From Vitellaria paradoxa (lineage: Eukaryota > Streptophyta > Magnoliopsida > Ericales > Sapotaceae), in contig CM034233.1 of NCBI GenBank assembly GCA_019916065.1, positions 36,496,862 through 36,560,861 of the forward strand: a DNA stretch of 64,000 nt. The letters run 5' to 3'. The position numbers and the translations under genes are program-made. A model generated the notes under the pieces. The model was not told the origin of the DNA, did not search any database, and saw nothing but the letters and a program-made list of their open reading frames with translations. Shown here in pieces: positions 11,092-23,029 of this stretch. Positions within the stretch are counted from its first letter, which is position 1; every line of letters starts with the position of its first letter.

Positions 11092-12934
11092 TCTATTTAT
11101 GACTTTCGTAATGCATTAGATCAATTTGAAGCCAACATGAGGTAATTCTTAATCCCTTCTTTTCATTTCTTTTATACTAATTTCATTATTCTGTTACTTT
11201 ATTTATGTTATTTCATTGGCATCATTATTTAACTGAACCTTAGTTGAGGGGAACCATGACATATGCACACCACATATTTACCTTACCTTTTCACCATTGT
11301 TTTTTTCCACACATTGGGGACAATGTGCATCTTAAGTTGGGGGGGTGGTCATGTGTTTATGTCACCCATGGCACATTAGTGACCAGTGAATGTTTTAGGA
11401 TTTAAGCCAATGATGGTATGATTCATGTAAATAACAAATGATTTGATTTCAATTTTGAATGGGGAACTTAATTTAAAATTTGATTATGAAATTTTCTAAT
11501 GTGTTGCAAACTTATCACTTAAAATCATTGAGTTAAAAATGTGTCAAGGATTGGAATTTATGAGATTTAGTCATTCAACTATGCTAAGACATAGGTGGAG
11601 ACTTAAAACCCTACATTATGTGAGCTTTTGAGCCTAACTTTTTGTTCTTGAGAGTATTACAATAATCTTTTTAAATTCTTTCATCTCACTTTCTTTGAAT
11701 AGCTTCATTACATTAACTTACTTTGGTATTAAATGCACAAGACGCTATTTATTGATTTACATGTATAGATTAGTGTTTCTGATAAAGTGTTATTAACCTA
11801 GAAAGTGAAATTAGGCCTTCTTTCTTATATTTGAAGGCCTGAAACTCTCCTTTGATTTACATAACCCTTGGAGCCATTTTGAAGCCTTTAAATAAATGAA
11901 ATAATAAATAAAATTTTTCTTTCTTGATTAGCCACATTTGTGACCATTTTAACCTTAGACGTATAGGCAAACCAACCCTGGCATGTCTTAGGATTTTGGT
12001 GCAATTCTACAAAGGTCAATAAAAGAGGAATTTGCAATGGGAAATTGTGGTAATTTTAAAAAAAAAATGGGGGGATCTATTATTTCAAAAGTTTATTATT
12101 GGTCCCATTGAAAAAAAAAAGTAAAAAAAAAAAAGGAGAGAAAATTAATTGAGCTTCATTGTTGGGTTCTCAAGAAGTGTATAAAAGGAAAAGTTGGGGG
12201 AGGGGGAATATTGCATTGCACTATCCTTAGACATGCACTTTGATTTTCCCTATCCTTTATTTGCCTATCCAATACCCCTTTGGCCAAGTTACAACCTAGT
12301 AAAGACCTAATGGACTTTAGGTGAAAGACACTTAGAAGGGCATTGATTTATTTCATGTGATCGATGGTAGTTGTCATGTTGAAGCATTGATACATTCCAT
12401 TCATGAAGCTATGAAACACTCTATGCTTTAATTCTTTGAGTCATCTCTTGATTGGGTTTATTGCATTTATTTGATATTGCAATCTTGCATGAACCAGGAG
12501 ACTAACCTTTCTTGAGTGACTGTATTCTAATTGAGTGAACAACTTGGTGAGATTTGAAGTCGAGACCGCAGTCTTTTGAGTATGTTTGATCACTATTTTG
12601 ATTGAATGATATGAATTGGCATGTTTGAAATGAGATGGTTGAAAAGTAGGTGAGTTAAATACACATTGGGAGATTTTATATGACATTTTAAATCAGGAGT
12701 TGTTGAAATGATAATTACCATCCATTGGATTAGTTTAGGAATTTTGTGGGCAAATTCACTGCAAACCCTCACGAGACTTCACTCATCTACTACAGGAAAC
12801 CCAGGGGTTTAAAAGGCTTGCTGCATGTAGCTAAGTGTAGCCGTGTTTCCAACGAAAAGAGCAATAGGATAGTAGTTTCATTTCATTTCAATAGAGGCAT
12901 TACTAAGGACTAGCAATGCTCAAGTTAAGGGGTT
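11092..12934 (+). other. Element B 3' untranslated tail and polypurine tract
   Basis: A non-coding tail of about 1.8 kb. CATTGGGGACAATG followed by CTTAAGTTGGGGGGGT (to about 11346) is a G-rich tract typical of the region upstream of the 3' LTR in Athila-type elements. A-rich and G-rich runs occur near 12055-12200. Directly before the LTR, CAAGTTAAGGGGTT (12921-12934) serves as the polypurine tract. No gene is seen. Confidence 0.65.
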
Positions 12935-14484
12935 TGATTACACTTGAAAAGTGTAATTACAAACTCCACATTTTGACATTTGTTCATGTATTTAGGTAAC
13001 TAATTTTGGAGTTTTGTTATTATTTTAATATTTATGCTGTTTATTTTCTTAATTGCAGGGAAAATGGTGAAATAATCGAAATTAGTAGCGATGAAAGTGA
13101 CCTAGAGGATAAATAGGACACTGTGGCCCAGACACCCCCTCAAATGGTCCGAACTAGGTCCAAGACTCAACATGAAGGAGGAAGCAGAACCTGAGAAGAA
13201 TAGGTTATGTGGTCCGAACACCCTGTCGGGTGGTCCGGACCATAATGTGTGGCCGCGCAAATTTATTTCAGTTCCTTTTAGGGTTTTTTGTTAGGATATA
13301 TATATATATATATATATTATGATGTATGGCCACAATAGATCCACCCTACTTTAGTTTTTCATATTTCTTGAGAGTTTTAGAAAGCTTTTAGAGAAATTTT
13401 CAATGTTCAAGAAATGTTTTTAAAGCTTTGTGGAGTTTGCGTATGATTCGTTACTACTGTTATCATCCATTATTACGTTTCGGATTCAATTTCAGAGTAC
13501 ATTTTATTTCACTTTTCACTTTAATAATATTATCTCTTCGTTTTATTCTTTAGATCTGTGATTTATGTGCATTGTATTCAATTTCATTTCTCTTAAAAGC
13601 ATGTTAGCATAAACCCTAGTTTCTTGATTCAACAAATCAAGCAAGGGTGGGTGATTACAAACAATGGAATGTGCGTAAACCTTTCGCATAGTTTATGAAA
13701 AGTCATGCGTAGGGATTTACAACTTTCAAATCTGATTTTGTTTGTTTCAAAAACTTTCGAAAACAAAAATCTTTGACTATATTCTCTGTAATCACTAGTA
13801 AACTGTAATCACTAGTAAAGATTTTTGATTAAAACTTGTTTAACATTTTTGAACGAACTAAAAATTGGATTTGAATCCAAATGTTTTCACAAAATATTTT
13901 TCCAGTTTTATAATCCTAAATGAGAATATAAAACTGATTATTGGGAAATTAAAAACCCTAACAAAGACATCTTTCTAATCTATTATTCCTTTCACGTGAA
14001 CTTTAGATTGTAGTGTTTAACACATCTCATTGTGAAGTGATAAACCACTCGAAATTGAAAGTTGAATCAAGAATCATTTCAATATTGTGATTGTTAGTTG
14101 AATTAATTCTTGAGTTAGTTAATTGATTGGTTTGAAATTTTGGATTCGTCTATTTCATGCAATTTTATGCTTCGGTGAATTTTCTTAGTAGAAATTTTAT
14201 TTTTGCTAAAAACGAAAACAAAAACTTTATTTTCTAAATTCCTTTAATTAATTGTTAGTTTGTTCTTTATTTTTAATTTAAAAAAAAAAATTTGAAAACC
14301 CTAGAATTTAGTATTCAACAAACCTTAAACTTCTCTTTGAATTTAAACTTAAAATTTCCATTGCAACCTAGAAACTAAAGACTAACGTTTCCTGTGAATT
14401 CAACCTCAGACTCACTAAGTTAAAACTACACCGCACACCCTTGCACTTGGAGGTTAGTTTAGACGCACTTTCTAGACGCGGTCA
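12935..14484 (+). repeat. 3' LTR of element B (1.55 kb)
   Basis: It starts TGATTACACTTG directly after a polypurine tract and ends GACGCGGTCA. Both ends match the LTR of element A in inverse orientation, and the TAAAACTACACCGCACACCC block near its end is nearly identical in both. A (TA)n run lies near 13298-13317 and GGTCCGGACC-type motifs near 13200-13240. The flanking ATGGC... at 14485 belongs to element C. Confidence 0.85.
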
Positions 14485-14705
14485 ATGGCATAGCATGGTC
14501 ATAGCATGGCATAGCATGGCAATGATATATGATGACAATGACATGGTATTATAACATGGTAGAGATGATATAGCATGGCACATATGATGTTTGGCATGAC
14601 TTGGCATGGTAATGTGATGTTATGACATGACATGACATAGAAAACATGATATCATAGCATAATAGAATGATGTTATAGCGTGGTATGGCATGGTAGTATA
14701 GTGTG
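14485..14705. repeat. Degenerate ATGGCATAGC array
   Basis: Short imperfect units such as CATAGCATGG, CATGGCATAG and ATGACATGAC repeat for about 220 bases with no fixed period. An equivalent array lies in solo LTR E (about 34990-35280), so it is a property of this LTR family. The right LTR of C lacks it. Confidence 0.7.
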
Positions 14706-15238
14706 TAAAATTTTATAAAATTTATCTTGGGTAAATCTGGTCAATATCATGTGCCAGTTCCAGCCCGAACTTAAATTATAATCCGAGTACCTTTCATTGA
14801 CAAAATATTTTATTTACACTATTAAAAATATTCTATTCTAATTATGCAAATACATTGAATTAAAAAACAAAATAAAAAATTTTTAGAGAGAGAAAATTAT
14901 ACCAATGCGGGTTTTTTTTCTAAAAAGAGAAGCTCTTGCCTCACCTTAAGAGCTCTAAATGCGCCATATGTTGACTGAATGAAAAATGAGGAGAGGAAGC
15001 CCCTATTTATAGATTTTCTGGTCGAACAACTCTTCTAGCAAGTCAAACGGGCAAAAATGATTGCCTCGGTCCTTAGGCAAACATTTGCCCAGCTAGACAA
15101 GCAAAACTCTTAGCCAGGGCCGTTTGGCAGTCTTTTCTACCCGTTAAGACATACAAACATTTTGCTCAAAGCCCTAAGCAAGCAGGATTGAAAAACAGAT
15201 TAGGCAGAAGCTCTTGCATATCTAAGTAAGTAAGAAAG
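14485..15238 (-). repeat. Left LTR of element C, outer fragment
   Basis: Sequence from about 14710 on is closely similar to the LTR copies near 31480-31900 and 35300-35860, so this is part of the 3' LTR of the minus-strand element C. The first 220 bases are a degenerate array of CATGGCATAG-like units, also present in solo LTR E near 34990-35280. The fragment is cut on the left by element B and on the right by element D, and continues at 21858. Confidence 0.75.
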
Positions 15239-15435
15239 TGATTAGGACACTAGCGAACTAACACTTTCAGCACTAATTAGAACTATTTTATTTTATTTTC
15301 TAATTAGTTTAGATTTTCTTTTATTTCTTAATTGGTTTAGACTGAGTTCTTGTTATTTTGTTTTTCTTCTCGTTGAACGATATCAACATTCTTGTGCCAT
15401 CATGAACGAGATCATGACCTATCAATGCTTTGTGC
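15239..15435 (+). repeat. 5' LTR of element D, internally deleted
   Basis: It shares its start (TGATT...ACACTAGCGAA) and its end block (GAACGATATCAACATTCTTG) with the right LTR at 21442-21857. It is only about 197 bp, because roughly 200 bp of TTTATTTCCTAATTGGTTTAG-type repeats and the region after them are missing. The primer site follows at once. Confidence 0.75.
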
Positions 15436-15450
15436 TGGTATCAAAGCCGG
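15436..15450 (+). promoter_or_regulatory. Primer-binding site of element D
   Basis: TGGTATCAAAGCCGG follows the LTR directly. It matches the initiator tRNA-Met primer site (TGGTATCAGAGC) used by many plant LTR retrotransposons, with one change. Confidence 0.8.
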
Positions 15451-15514
15451 TCTTAAGATGGCTGGGCAATGAGGTAATTAAAAAGACCAACATTCAAGAG
15501 TAAAACAACACATG

Positions 15515-17000
15515 GAAAAGATGGCCAGAAATATGGAAACTCTAACTGAACTAATTAAGGGAATGCAAGTCAATAATCCTACTGCACCATGAGTAGTCCC
15601 TATACTCACGAGGTGTGTTAGGAATCAACGAGAGGATAACGAGGTACCTCTAGCAAAGGATTTGGATAAGGATTTTGAAAAGAAGTATGAAACTAAACAG
15701 CGACCAAGAAGAAGGATTGCAGCACGACAATAAGATACTTATAAAGTTAAAGCAAATCTTCCCACTTTCAACGAGGTTGTTGATTTAGAGGAATTTCTCG
15801 ATTGGATTTATAGGGTAGAACATTTCTTTGACATTATGCATGTTGAACTAGAATCGAAGGTAGATTTTATGGCCTAAAAAATAAAAAGTGGCGCCAGTGC
15901 ATGGTGGTAGTGCTATCAAGAGCTACTCTGAATGAGAGGGCAGCTCATTTTGAGGAATTGGGCCTAGATGAAAGCTCTCTTGAAGAGCAGATTTCTACCT
16001 CACCACTATGAATAAACACTATTTCAATAATTGCAAAATTGTTGTTAAGGTACACAAACTGTAGCTGCTTATACTAAAAAGTTCTAGCATTTTGCAATCC
16101 AAGTGCAATCTAAATGAGATTGAGGACTAGCAAGTTGCACGTTATGTCAATTGACTGAATTAGGGGGTGCAGGATCATTTGGCCATGCAAACCATATGGT
16201 CAGTTGATTGAGCTCAAAATCTAGATTTAAGGGCTAAATGTGTCATGTAATTGAGGAGGACACTAAGAGGTCCCTTGAACTAGTAGTTTATGTCTAGCAA
16301 TAAGGCTTGTTCAAGTGACACTGAAAGCAAAATAGCAGATTCATGGAAAAGAAACTAAGAGGTTAGAATTGAATAGAGAAGAAAAATAAGAAACAACTAA
16401 AGGATTCACTGTTTCAAGTGCAATGAGGTAGGCACAAGTCTAGTGACTGCCCTGGACACAAGCACACTAATATCACCCAACCTAAGTATGAGGAAGACAA
16501 TGATAAAGAAGAAGTAGTGAAAGAAAATGCCAACTTAGAGGTGGCTGAGGAAGGTGGTAAGGAGTTGCTATGTGTCATTAAAGAGGCTATTATATACACT
16601 AATATAGCCTGATGAAACACAACATAAGTGGATCCTTGAAAGTAAGTGTTCTGTTAGTTCTAATGTGTGTCGCCTTGTGATAGACAATTCTAATAGTGAC
16701 AACTTGGTTTCTTAAATTCTTGTAGATCACCTCAAATTGAAAACACAACTACATCCTCACCCTTACAACATTGGGTGAATTTAAAAGGGGCCTAATGTGA
16801 GGATCACTCAACAATGTCTCTTACCTCTGTCTTTGGGAAAATATTATAAATCTGATGTGCTATATGACATTGTGTAGATGGATGCATGTCATGTGCTACT
16901 TGGCCAACCTTAGCAATATGATGTGGATGCAACCCACAATGGAAAAGACAACTCTTATTCATTTTCATGGAATCACAAGAAGATAGTAGTTGTTCTAACT
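15515..17000 (+). pseudogene. gag and protease of element D (broken)
   Basis: The frame opens MARNMETLTELIKGMQ and runs into a gag domain (LEEFLDWIYRVEHFFD, near 15790-15835) with several stops. The zinc knuckle CFKCNEVG lies near 16412-16435, but a one-base deletion after it displaces the final His and Cys. A decayed protease follows, with the downstream DACHVLLGQP block near 16880-16910 that usually closes the protease-RT linker. Nucleocapsid and protease roles are inferred from position; both are dead. Confidence 0.7.
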
Positions 17001-19880
17001 CAAAGGAATACAACTATTTTGAAAATGGAGGAGAAGGCATTGTTCTCCATGGCTTTTAATAAGGATGAGTTTGTGCAGGGCATGAAGGATGCCAAAACTT
17101 GTATTTTTCTAATCATAAAGGGAAAAGAATAACCTATACAGCCTGTACGTGAGGAAGTTCAAGGATTATTGGGAAAATTTAGTGATCCAGTTGTAGAGCT
17201 AACATAATTACCTCTAATGCAAGATATACAACATCACATTGATTTTGTTCCTGAAGCTAGCTTGCTAAATCTACCCCATTGCCACATGAGTCCCAAGGAG
17301 AATGAGATCTTGAGGGAGAACAAATGAGAGAGCATTAGCTCTCATGCTCTACCTACCTTACTCACTCCTAAGAAAGATGGGAGTTGGAGGATGTGTGTGG
17401 ATAGTTACACTATCAACAAAATAATAGTAAGGTATCAATTTCCAATCCCTAGACTTAATGATTTGCTTGATCAATCAAGTAGTGCCAAGATATTCACGAA
17501 GATAGATATGCAGAGTGGTTATCACTAAATTAGAATTCGTTTAGGAGATGCGATTGCTCATAATCATTGTTAATTTTAACCTCATTTCACATCCTTATTT
17601 TGAACATTTTATCAAATCCACTCTTCATCATACGTTTGTTAATTATTTTGTTACTGTGTGTTTTGTAGGGAAATGGAAAGTAAACAATCCAAGAAAGGCA
17701 GTTTGGGAGCTTAAACGTGTAGACCAATTAAAGACCTAATGAGCTTGCTGTGGGATCATGACTAAGAAGATTTTTGGGTGCACGCCATAGTGGGTGCACG
17801 AGAAATATTTGTGTTAGGTGCAAGCCACGGTCGGCACACGCCTGTGTATGCTGTGGGCGCCCGCCGAGACCCGTTTTTGCTAGTCCTTCTTTATGGACTT
17901 TTATCGAACACTTGGCTATAATTGGCGTGGGCGCACGCCAACCTTTCTTGGGCTCCTGTGACTTCTTTTCCAGCAAACTATTGGTGTTTCATTTAATTAT
18001 AATTTACCTTTTTACCCTTAATTCTTGTAAGCCTATAAATAGACCAAATTTCTGACATTCTAGGGATTAGCTACATTACGTTTTAAGCATTAGGGTTAGT
18101 TGAAGTTTCATTTGGTGATTCCTCAATTCTTTGCCCTAGGGTTTCGTGTTGTAAGTGACTTGCATTTGTTATTTTGAATTCCAAGCTTTAAGTTTCAGAT
18201 TTCTTCTTTTTTTTTTTTTTTTGTTCTCCTTTTGTTTCTTTAGTCTTAAATATTTTCTTCTTGTTTTCGCCTTTAGTTTTACATTAATGGATGGTTTGCA
18301 AGTTTATTTTTCTACTCAAAGTTTTAGTTTCACTTTAAGCATGCTAGGCTAGGTCAGCTTCTTAGCTTCAAGCCATTGAAGGTGGTGTGATAGTTTGTTG
18401 AACTCAAATGTAAAAGAATATTTTTCAATGAAATATATTTTGATTTCTAATTGGAATCTAATAGTAAGCTAAGGTTCTTTCAAAATTAACTCACCCAAGT
18501 TATAACCATAGCTTGGTTACAAGTTTTCATTTGTGCACACCAATGTTTGGTTTAATGTCCTAGTGAGTTAGAAACATATTTTCTAAAACCCAAATTAGGT
18601 TTTCTTACGAAATCAAATCACCCATGTTAATCATAGCTTGGTTATGGATGGCCACTCGTGCATACCGGGTATTTGATTTAATGGTCTAGTGATTTGGAAC
18701 CTATTTTCCTAAAACCATAACTTGAGGTTTTCTTAAGAAATCGATTCACCTCTATTACAATAAAAGCCTAGTTACAAATTAGCGCACGTGCACGCTAGGT
18801 GTTCGATTCAATGTGCTAGTGAGTCTGATACTAATTTCAAAAGCGTCCACTTACCTTGAATTCTATAAATTAGGTTTTAATGGAATATCTTTCGGCCTAG
18901 CAACACATGTGCAATTGCTAGGTTGAGTTATCAATATGTTTGAGTTAACCACCACTATCCCACTACCAAATTTGGTTCAAAGCTAAGATTATCTTAGTTA
19001 TTTTATTTTTAATATTTTCATCTTAATTTAATATCACAATTCCTTCAATCCATCATTCTTAACTCATACCATAATCAAGCATCCTATAAACCTAAAGTTA
19101 GTTTAGATTAACTTAGGTTCACCTACTAACTAAGAGAACAAGTCTAGAGCTATTGACAAATCCCTCCTTATAAAGATGACCTCGGTTCTCACCGAGTAAA
19201 ACTACTACCATCCCCTTACACTTGAGAGGTAGAAACTGAATACATTTTAGGGTCAGTTAAGATGAATGGAAGATAACTTTCAAGACAAAGGATAGGCTAT
19301 ATGAGTAGTTATACTCTTCGCCTTGTCTAATGCGCCAAGTACATTCATGCACTTTATGACCAAAGTACTCAAACCATTTATATCTCACTTTGTTGTTGTC
19401 TATTTTAATGATATTCTAATTTATAGTAAGAGTGTAAAGGAGCACTTTGACATATTAAGCAAGTTCTATGTGTGTTAAGGAAGAACAAACTGTTTATCAA
19501 CTTAAAGAAGTGTATATTTTTTAAACAACTTAGTATTCTTAGGATTTGTTGTAAGTAGTAAGGGTATTCATGTTGGTGAAAAGAAAGTGAAAGCTATCTA
19601 AGAATGGCCTATTCCTAAGACCTTAACTGAGGTGAGGAGTTTTCATAGCCTAGCAACCTTTTATCGTAGGTTTATAAGGAACTTTAGCACTATGGTGGCC
19701 CCTATTACTGATTGCCTGAAGAAAGGTAGATTTCAATGTGGAAATACTGTGAATCGTAGCTTCAAATTAATCAAGGAAAAGTTATCTACAAAACCTATTT
19801 CATCTTTACCTAACTTTGATAAGACATTTGAACTCAAATGTGATGTAAGTGGAATTGGCATTGGGGATCTTCTTTCTTAA
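17001..19880 (+). pseudogene. Reverse transcriptase of element D, split by a solo LTR
   Basis: The first part ends [13 protein letters not shown]...SGYH-stop-IRIRLGD at 17550. After the inserted LTR the frame resumes [14 protein letters not shown] at 19265, exactly as in intact chromovirus RTs. Stops lie near 17527 and 19303. The palm motif is FNDILIY near 19403-19425, where family members have a second aspartate (VYFDDILIY-type), so a catalytic Asp is replaced by Asn. The connection region [16 protein letters not shown] is near 19640-19690. It is non-functional. Confidence 0.8.
17551..19259 (+). mobile_element. Solo LTR, 1709 bp, inside the RT of element D
   Basis: It is flanked by AGATG at 17546-17550 and 19260-19264. 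Removing it plus one AGATG restores the RT frame (G-D-E-W-K) without any change. The ends read CGATTGCTC...GTCAGTTA, so the canonical TG...CA has one substitution at each end. Near the right end, the ACCGAGTAAAACTACTACCA and CCCTTACACTTGAGAG blocks resemble the ends of Athila-type LTRs. GC-rich GGGTGCACGCC / GGGCGCACGCC motifs recur at 17778-17942. Confidence 0.75.
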
Positions 19881-20270
19881 GAGAGAGGCCTGGTGCATTC
19901 TTTAGTGACAAATAAAGCGATGCCGAACATAAGTGGTCAACATATCAACAAGAACTCTATGCTATGCACCGTGCTCATAAAACGTGCAAGGCTTATCTTT
20001 TACCTAAGGAGTTCATTATTTATTCCGACCATCAATCTCTTAAGCACTTCTTTGGGAAAAAGCATGTTGATTGCAAGTTGGCTAGGTGGGCAGATTACCT
20101 TGAAAGGTTTAATTAAGTTATAATTCATAAATCTAGAATTACTAACCAGAGAGCAGACACATAAGCCGTCATTTCACTTTACTTGTTACCTTTTTTGCCG
20201 AAATTCTAAGTTTTGAACCATTCAAGGAGTTGTATAAGAATGATGTTGATTTTGGGGATGTATAGACTAG
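19881..20270 (+). pseudogene. RNase H of element D (broken)
   Basis: The region continues from the [13 protein letters not shown] motif (19845-19880, first catalytic Asp). Frames then change, and fragments corresponding to the HQSLKHF and ADYLERFN blocks can be read near 20025-20110. Several stops and small deletions are present. It is inferred as RNase H from its position between RT and integrase. Confidence 0.6.
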
Positions 20271-21441
20271 ACACCAATTAAACCAGCCCTTAGGCAAATG
20301 CTTCATTTAAGATGGGTATTTGTTTAAAGGGAGCAGGTTATAAAGCCCCAATAGTTCGTTCCGTGACAAGCTACTGAGGGATATGCATTCCAATGACTTA
20401 AGTTGTCATGTAGGGATGGACAAGATAATTTCTGCTTTGAAAGAATGTTACTATTAGCCGTAACTAAAAACAGATGCTAGAAAATTTGTGCAAAGATGTC
20501 CAATTTGTTAAATAAGTAAGGAGAAATCACAAAACACTGGTTTATATATGCCGTTATCTATTCTTAATGCTCTATGGGATGATTTATCTATGGATTTTTT
20601 GTTAGGTTTACCTAGAACATAGTGAGGTAGTGATTAAGTTTTTGTGGTGATTGATCAATTTTCAAAGATGTCGCACTTTATTCCATGCTGAAACACCACA
20701 TATGCTCACCATGTTGCTAAGTTATTCTTCTGAGAGGTTGTTCATCTACATTGGGTTTCTATATCCATTACTTTTGATAAGAACAGTAAATTCTTACCAT
20801 CTTCTTGGTTAACTTTTTGGAAGAGATTTAAGACTAACTTAAAGTTTTCTAGCACAGCACATCCCCAAAACGATGGTCAAATGGAAGTGGTGAACCGCTC
20901 TTTAGGTAATCTGGGACTTTGAATTGGCACAAGCTGAGTTTGCTTATAAGAGCTTAGTTAATAGGTCGACTAGGAAGAGTCCTTTCTCTATTATGTACAC
21001 TAAGATTCCAAGGTATGTGATGGATCTTATGAAAATCCCTTCTAGTGCTCTTGCTTTTACATTAGTGAACAATTACAAAGTTGTGTTTAAAGAAGTACAA
21101 AAATACCTAGAAGAAAGTAAAAATACCTTGAAGAAAGTAACCTCAAATACAAGGTCGCAATTGATAAACATAGAAAGCATCAAGAATTTAGTGAGGGAGA
21201 TCAAGTCGTGGTTTATTTGTGCAAGGAAAGACTACTAGCAGGTGTCCATGGCAAGTTGAGGCAACAACACAGTATGGTCCATTTAAAGTTCTAAAGCGGA
21301 TTAACGATAATGCGTATATGGTAGACCTACCAGCTGATATAGGCATATCAAAGACATTCAATGTGGTGGATCTGCCTATCTACCATTTGAAAGCTACTTT
21401 GTATGATCACTTAGGGACAAGTTCTTTTCAAGTGGAGGGAA
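20271..21441 (+). pseudogene. Integrase and tail of element D (broken)
   Basis: The zinc-finger region is near 20385-20520 (HVGMDKI, CPIC). The core has DFLLGLP near 20597, ITFDKNSKF near 20770 and [11 protein letters not shown] near 20877, so D, D and E are all present. A deletion near 20905-20920 joins the NRSLGNL block to AQAEFAYKSLVNRST. The tail includes [19 protein letters not shown] and SKTFNVVDL (21260-21375), usual at the end of chromovirus integrases. No chromodomain is readable. The polypurine stretch AGTGGAGGGAA ends at 21441. Confidence 0.75.
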
Positions 21442-21857
21442 TGATGGAGAACACTAGCGAAATAGCACTTTCAACACTATTTAGAATTATTTTATTTTTA
21501 TTTCCTAATTGGTTTAGATTTATTTTATTCCCTAATTAGTTTAGCTTTGCTTTTATTTCCTAATTGGTTTAAGTTTACTTTATTTCCTAATTGGTTTAGG
21601 TCTACTTTTATTTCGTAATTAGTTTAGATTTGCTCTATCGTAGTCCTAACTGGTCTAGGTTTAATAGAAGTCTATATATATCTACTGTAAATAAATGGAA
21701 ATTATTATTACCATCATTATTATTAATTTTTCTTCTCAATGACAAATTTACTTCAGATTGAGTTCTGGTTGTTTTCTTTTCACCCCATTGAACAATATCA
21801 ACATTCTTATGCCTTCGTGAAATAGGTCATGACCCATCAACACTTTCTGTTGTGTCG
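21442..21857 (+). repeat. 3' LTR of element D (416 bp)
   Basis: It starts TGATGGAGAACACTAGCGAA after a purine-rich tract and shares its end block with the 5' LTR. The middle holds about five imperfect copies of TTTATTTCCTAATTGGTTTAG (21490-21660), followed by TATATATATCTACTG near 21672. It ends at TGTGTCG, so the final CA appears mutated. Confidence 0.7.
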
Positions 21858-22949
21858 GAAAACTTGAACCAAAGGGTGGTGGCAAACCAAATGAAGGCTA
21901 TGCCAAAAAAGTGACCATTTGGCCTGAGCCCCTAGCTCAGGCTGTGTTTGGTTAGACACGAGTTTTGCCCTAATAAGTTCGGGCCATTTTAAGACGTTCT
22001 ACATAGTTTCTAGGAGATTTTAAGACCTACTGGGCACTTTTTGGATTGATTTAGACCAATTAAGTTGAAACTGGGCTCAATTTGGTTCTCCAGGACCAAG
22101 TTATGTTACGATGCAAATTACTGCTTCGAAATAGGCTAAAACAAATGTAGGGTCAGCTAATTCATTTGCCTAACCTTTGAAGGCACCACTAGGACAACTC
22201 CTCCTACCATTTTTGCGTATGAGGAATCCAAAAATGCCATCAACGGGACTTAAGGACATATTTTTGAATTTATAAAAAAATTAACAAATTTTGCAATCAA
22301 GGCCACGGAATGACCTCCTAAGGTTTGACTTGACTAGACTTAACTATGCCATTATCTTAGGAATCTTACCCTTGATATTCTTGGGCAATTTGAAGGTATT
22401 CTAACTTCTTCTGGATGCTCAAATTGTGTCTGGTGCACTGGCAGCTTCTTTCTCATCAGTAAGACTTATTTTGAGTCGGCGAGGCCCAGATGACCGCTGG
22501 AGCATTGTTTTAGTTGTTCTAAGCTATGTTCTATGTTCTCCAACATGTCCTGTGATGTTGTCTATCTCCTTGCATATTTCTAGCTTGATTTGGGCATTTT
22601 GGTCAACACCATCCTTCGAGTGCGTTGGTAGAAGCCATTCTTAACTTCTAAACTAAATTAACCCTAGACTCTGGATTTTGGCTATTCTATTGATGCTAAA
22701 ATTGTCTGTTTGATGTCTTAAACATGCTTGTGTAGTTTGGTGGCCTACTGCCTTGATCTGAGCCTTCAGCTTAACTTCTCCCTACTTTTAGGGGTACAAT
22801 CGTCATTTTGCTAAATACATGCTTTTTGTTGATTTTCAGTACTTAGATATATTTTGTAATTAAGAAAACTTGATCAGTAGAGCACCATTCAACTAAAAGC
22901 ATTAAATATTGTAAATCTTATATAAGGGGGCAAAATTGGGGTGTCTACA
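21858..22949 (-). repeat. Left (3') LTR of element C, inner fragment
   Basis: This continues the LTR cut by element D. It matches 31905-32619 plus 36905-37285 and also solo LTR E near 35860-36904. Read on the minus strand the LTR begins TGTAGACACCCCAATTTTG at 22949, a start typical of Tat/Ogre-type LTRs. The plus-strand ORFs here are not supported as genes. Confidence 0.85.
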
Positions 22950-22972
22950 ACTGCCCTTCTTTTTTTGCCTTA
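22950..22972 (-). promoter_or_regulatory. Polypurine tract of element C
   Basis: The minus strand reads AAAAAAAGAAGGGCAGT immediately before the TGTAGACACC start of the LTR. This purine tract primes plus-strand synthesis and sits where it should for a minus-strand element, so it fixes the orientation of C. Confidence 0.7.
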
Positions 22973-23029
22973 ACTTATCTAAGGGAGAAAATGAAAAAGA
23001 GACAACCTATTTTGCCTCCTTGGATGCTA

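Larger units (their letters stand above)
1809..14484 (+). mobile_element. Element B: Athila-type Ty3/gypsy retrotransposon, 5' part outside window
   Basis: A plus-strand element with, in order, a gag tail, aspartic protease, reverse transcriptase, RNase H, integrase, a second ORF, a third acidic ORF, a long untranslated tail, a polypurine tract and a 3' LTR. Its own 5' LTR and most of gag lie left of the window, cut off by element A. A 2752-bp solo LTR interrupts it at 8191-10942. The pol part is decayed by stops, frameshifts and a deletion. B sits inside the left LTR of element C, whose sequence resumes at 14485. Confidence 0.8.
15239..21857 (+). mobile_element. Element D: chromovirus-like Ty3/gypsy retrotransposon (decayed)
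   Basis: It has a left LTR, a tRNA-Met-type primer site, gag with a zinc knuckle, protease, RT, RNase H, integrase and a right LTR, in that order on the plus strand. It lies in the left LTR of element C between GAAAG (15234-15238) and GAAAA (21858-21862), a duplication with one mismatch. The empty site is visible in the right LTR of C near 31905 (AAGAAAGCTTACACC). All coding parts carry stops and frameshifts, and a solo LTR splits the RT at 17551-19259. Confidence 0.8.

Noticed and set aside
18155..18352. Phe-rich 65-codon frame resembling a membrane protein
   Set aside because: It comes from a T-rich run in a solo LTR.
22426..22644. 72-codon plus-strand frame and its relative at 36339-36599
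   Set aside because: Both lie in LTR copies of family C in the opposite sense to the element, and the third copy near 32480 is not open.
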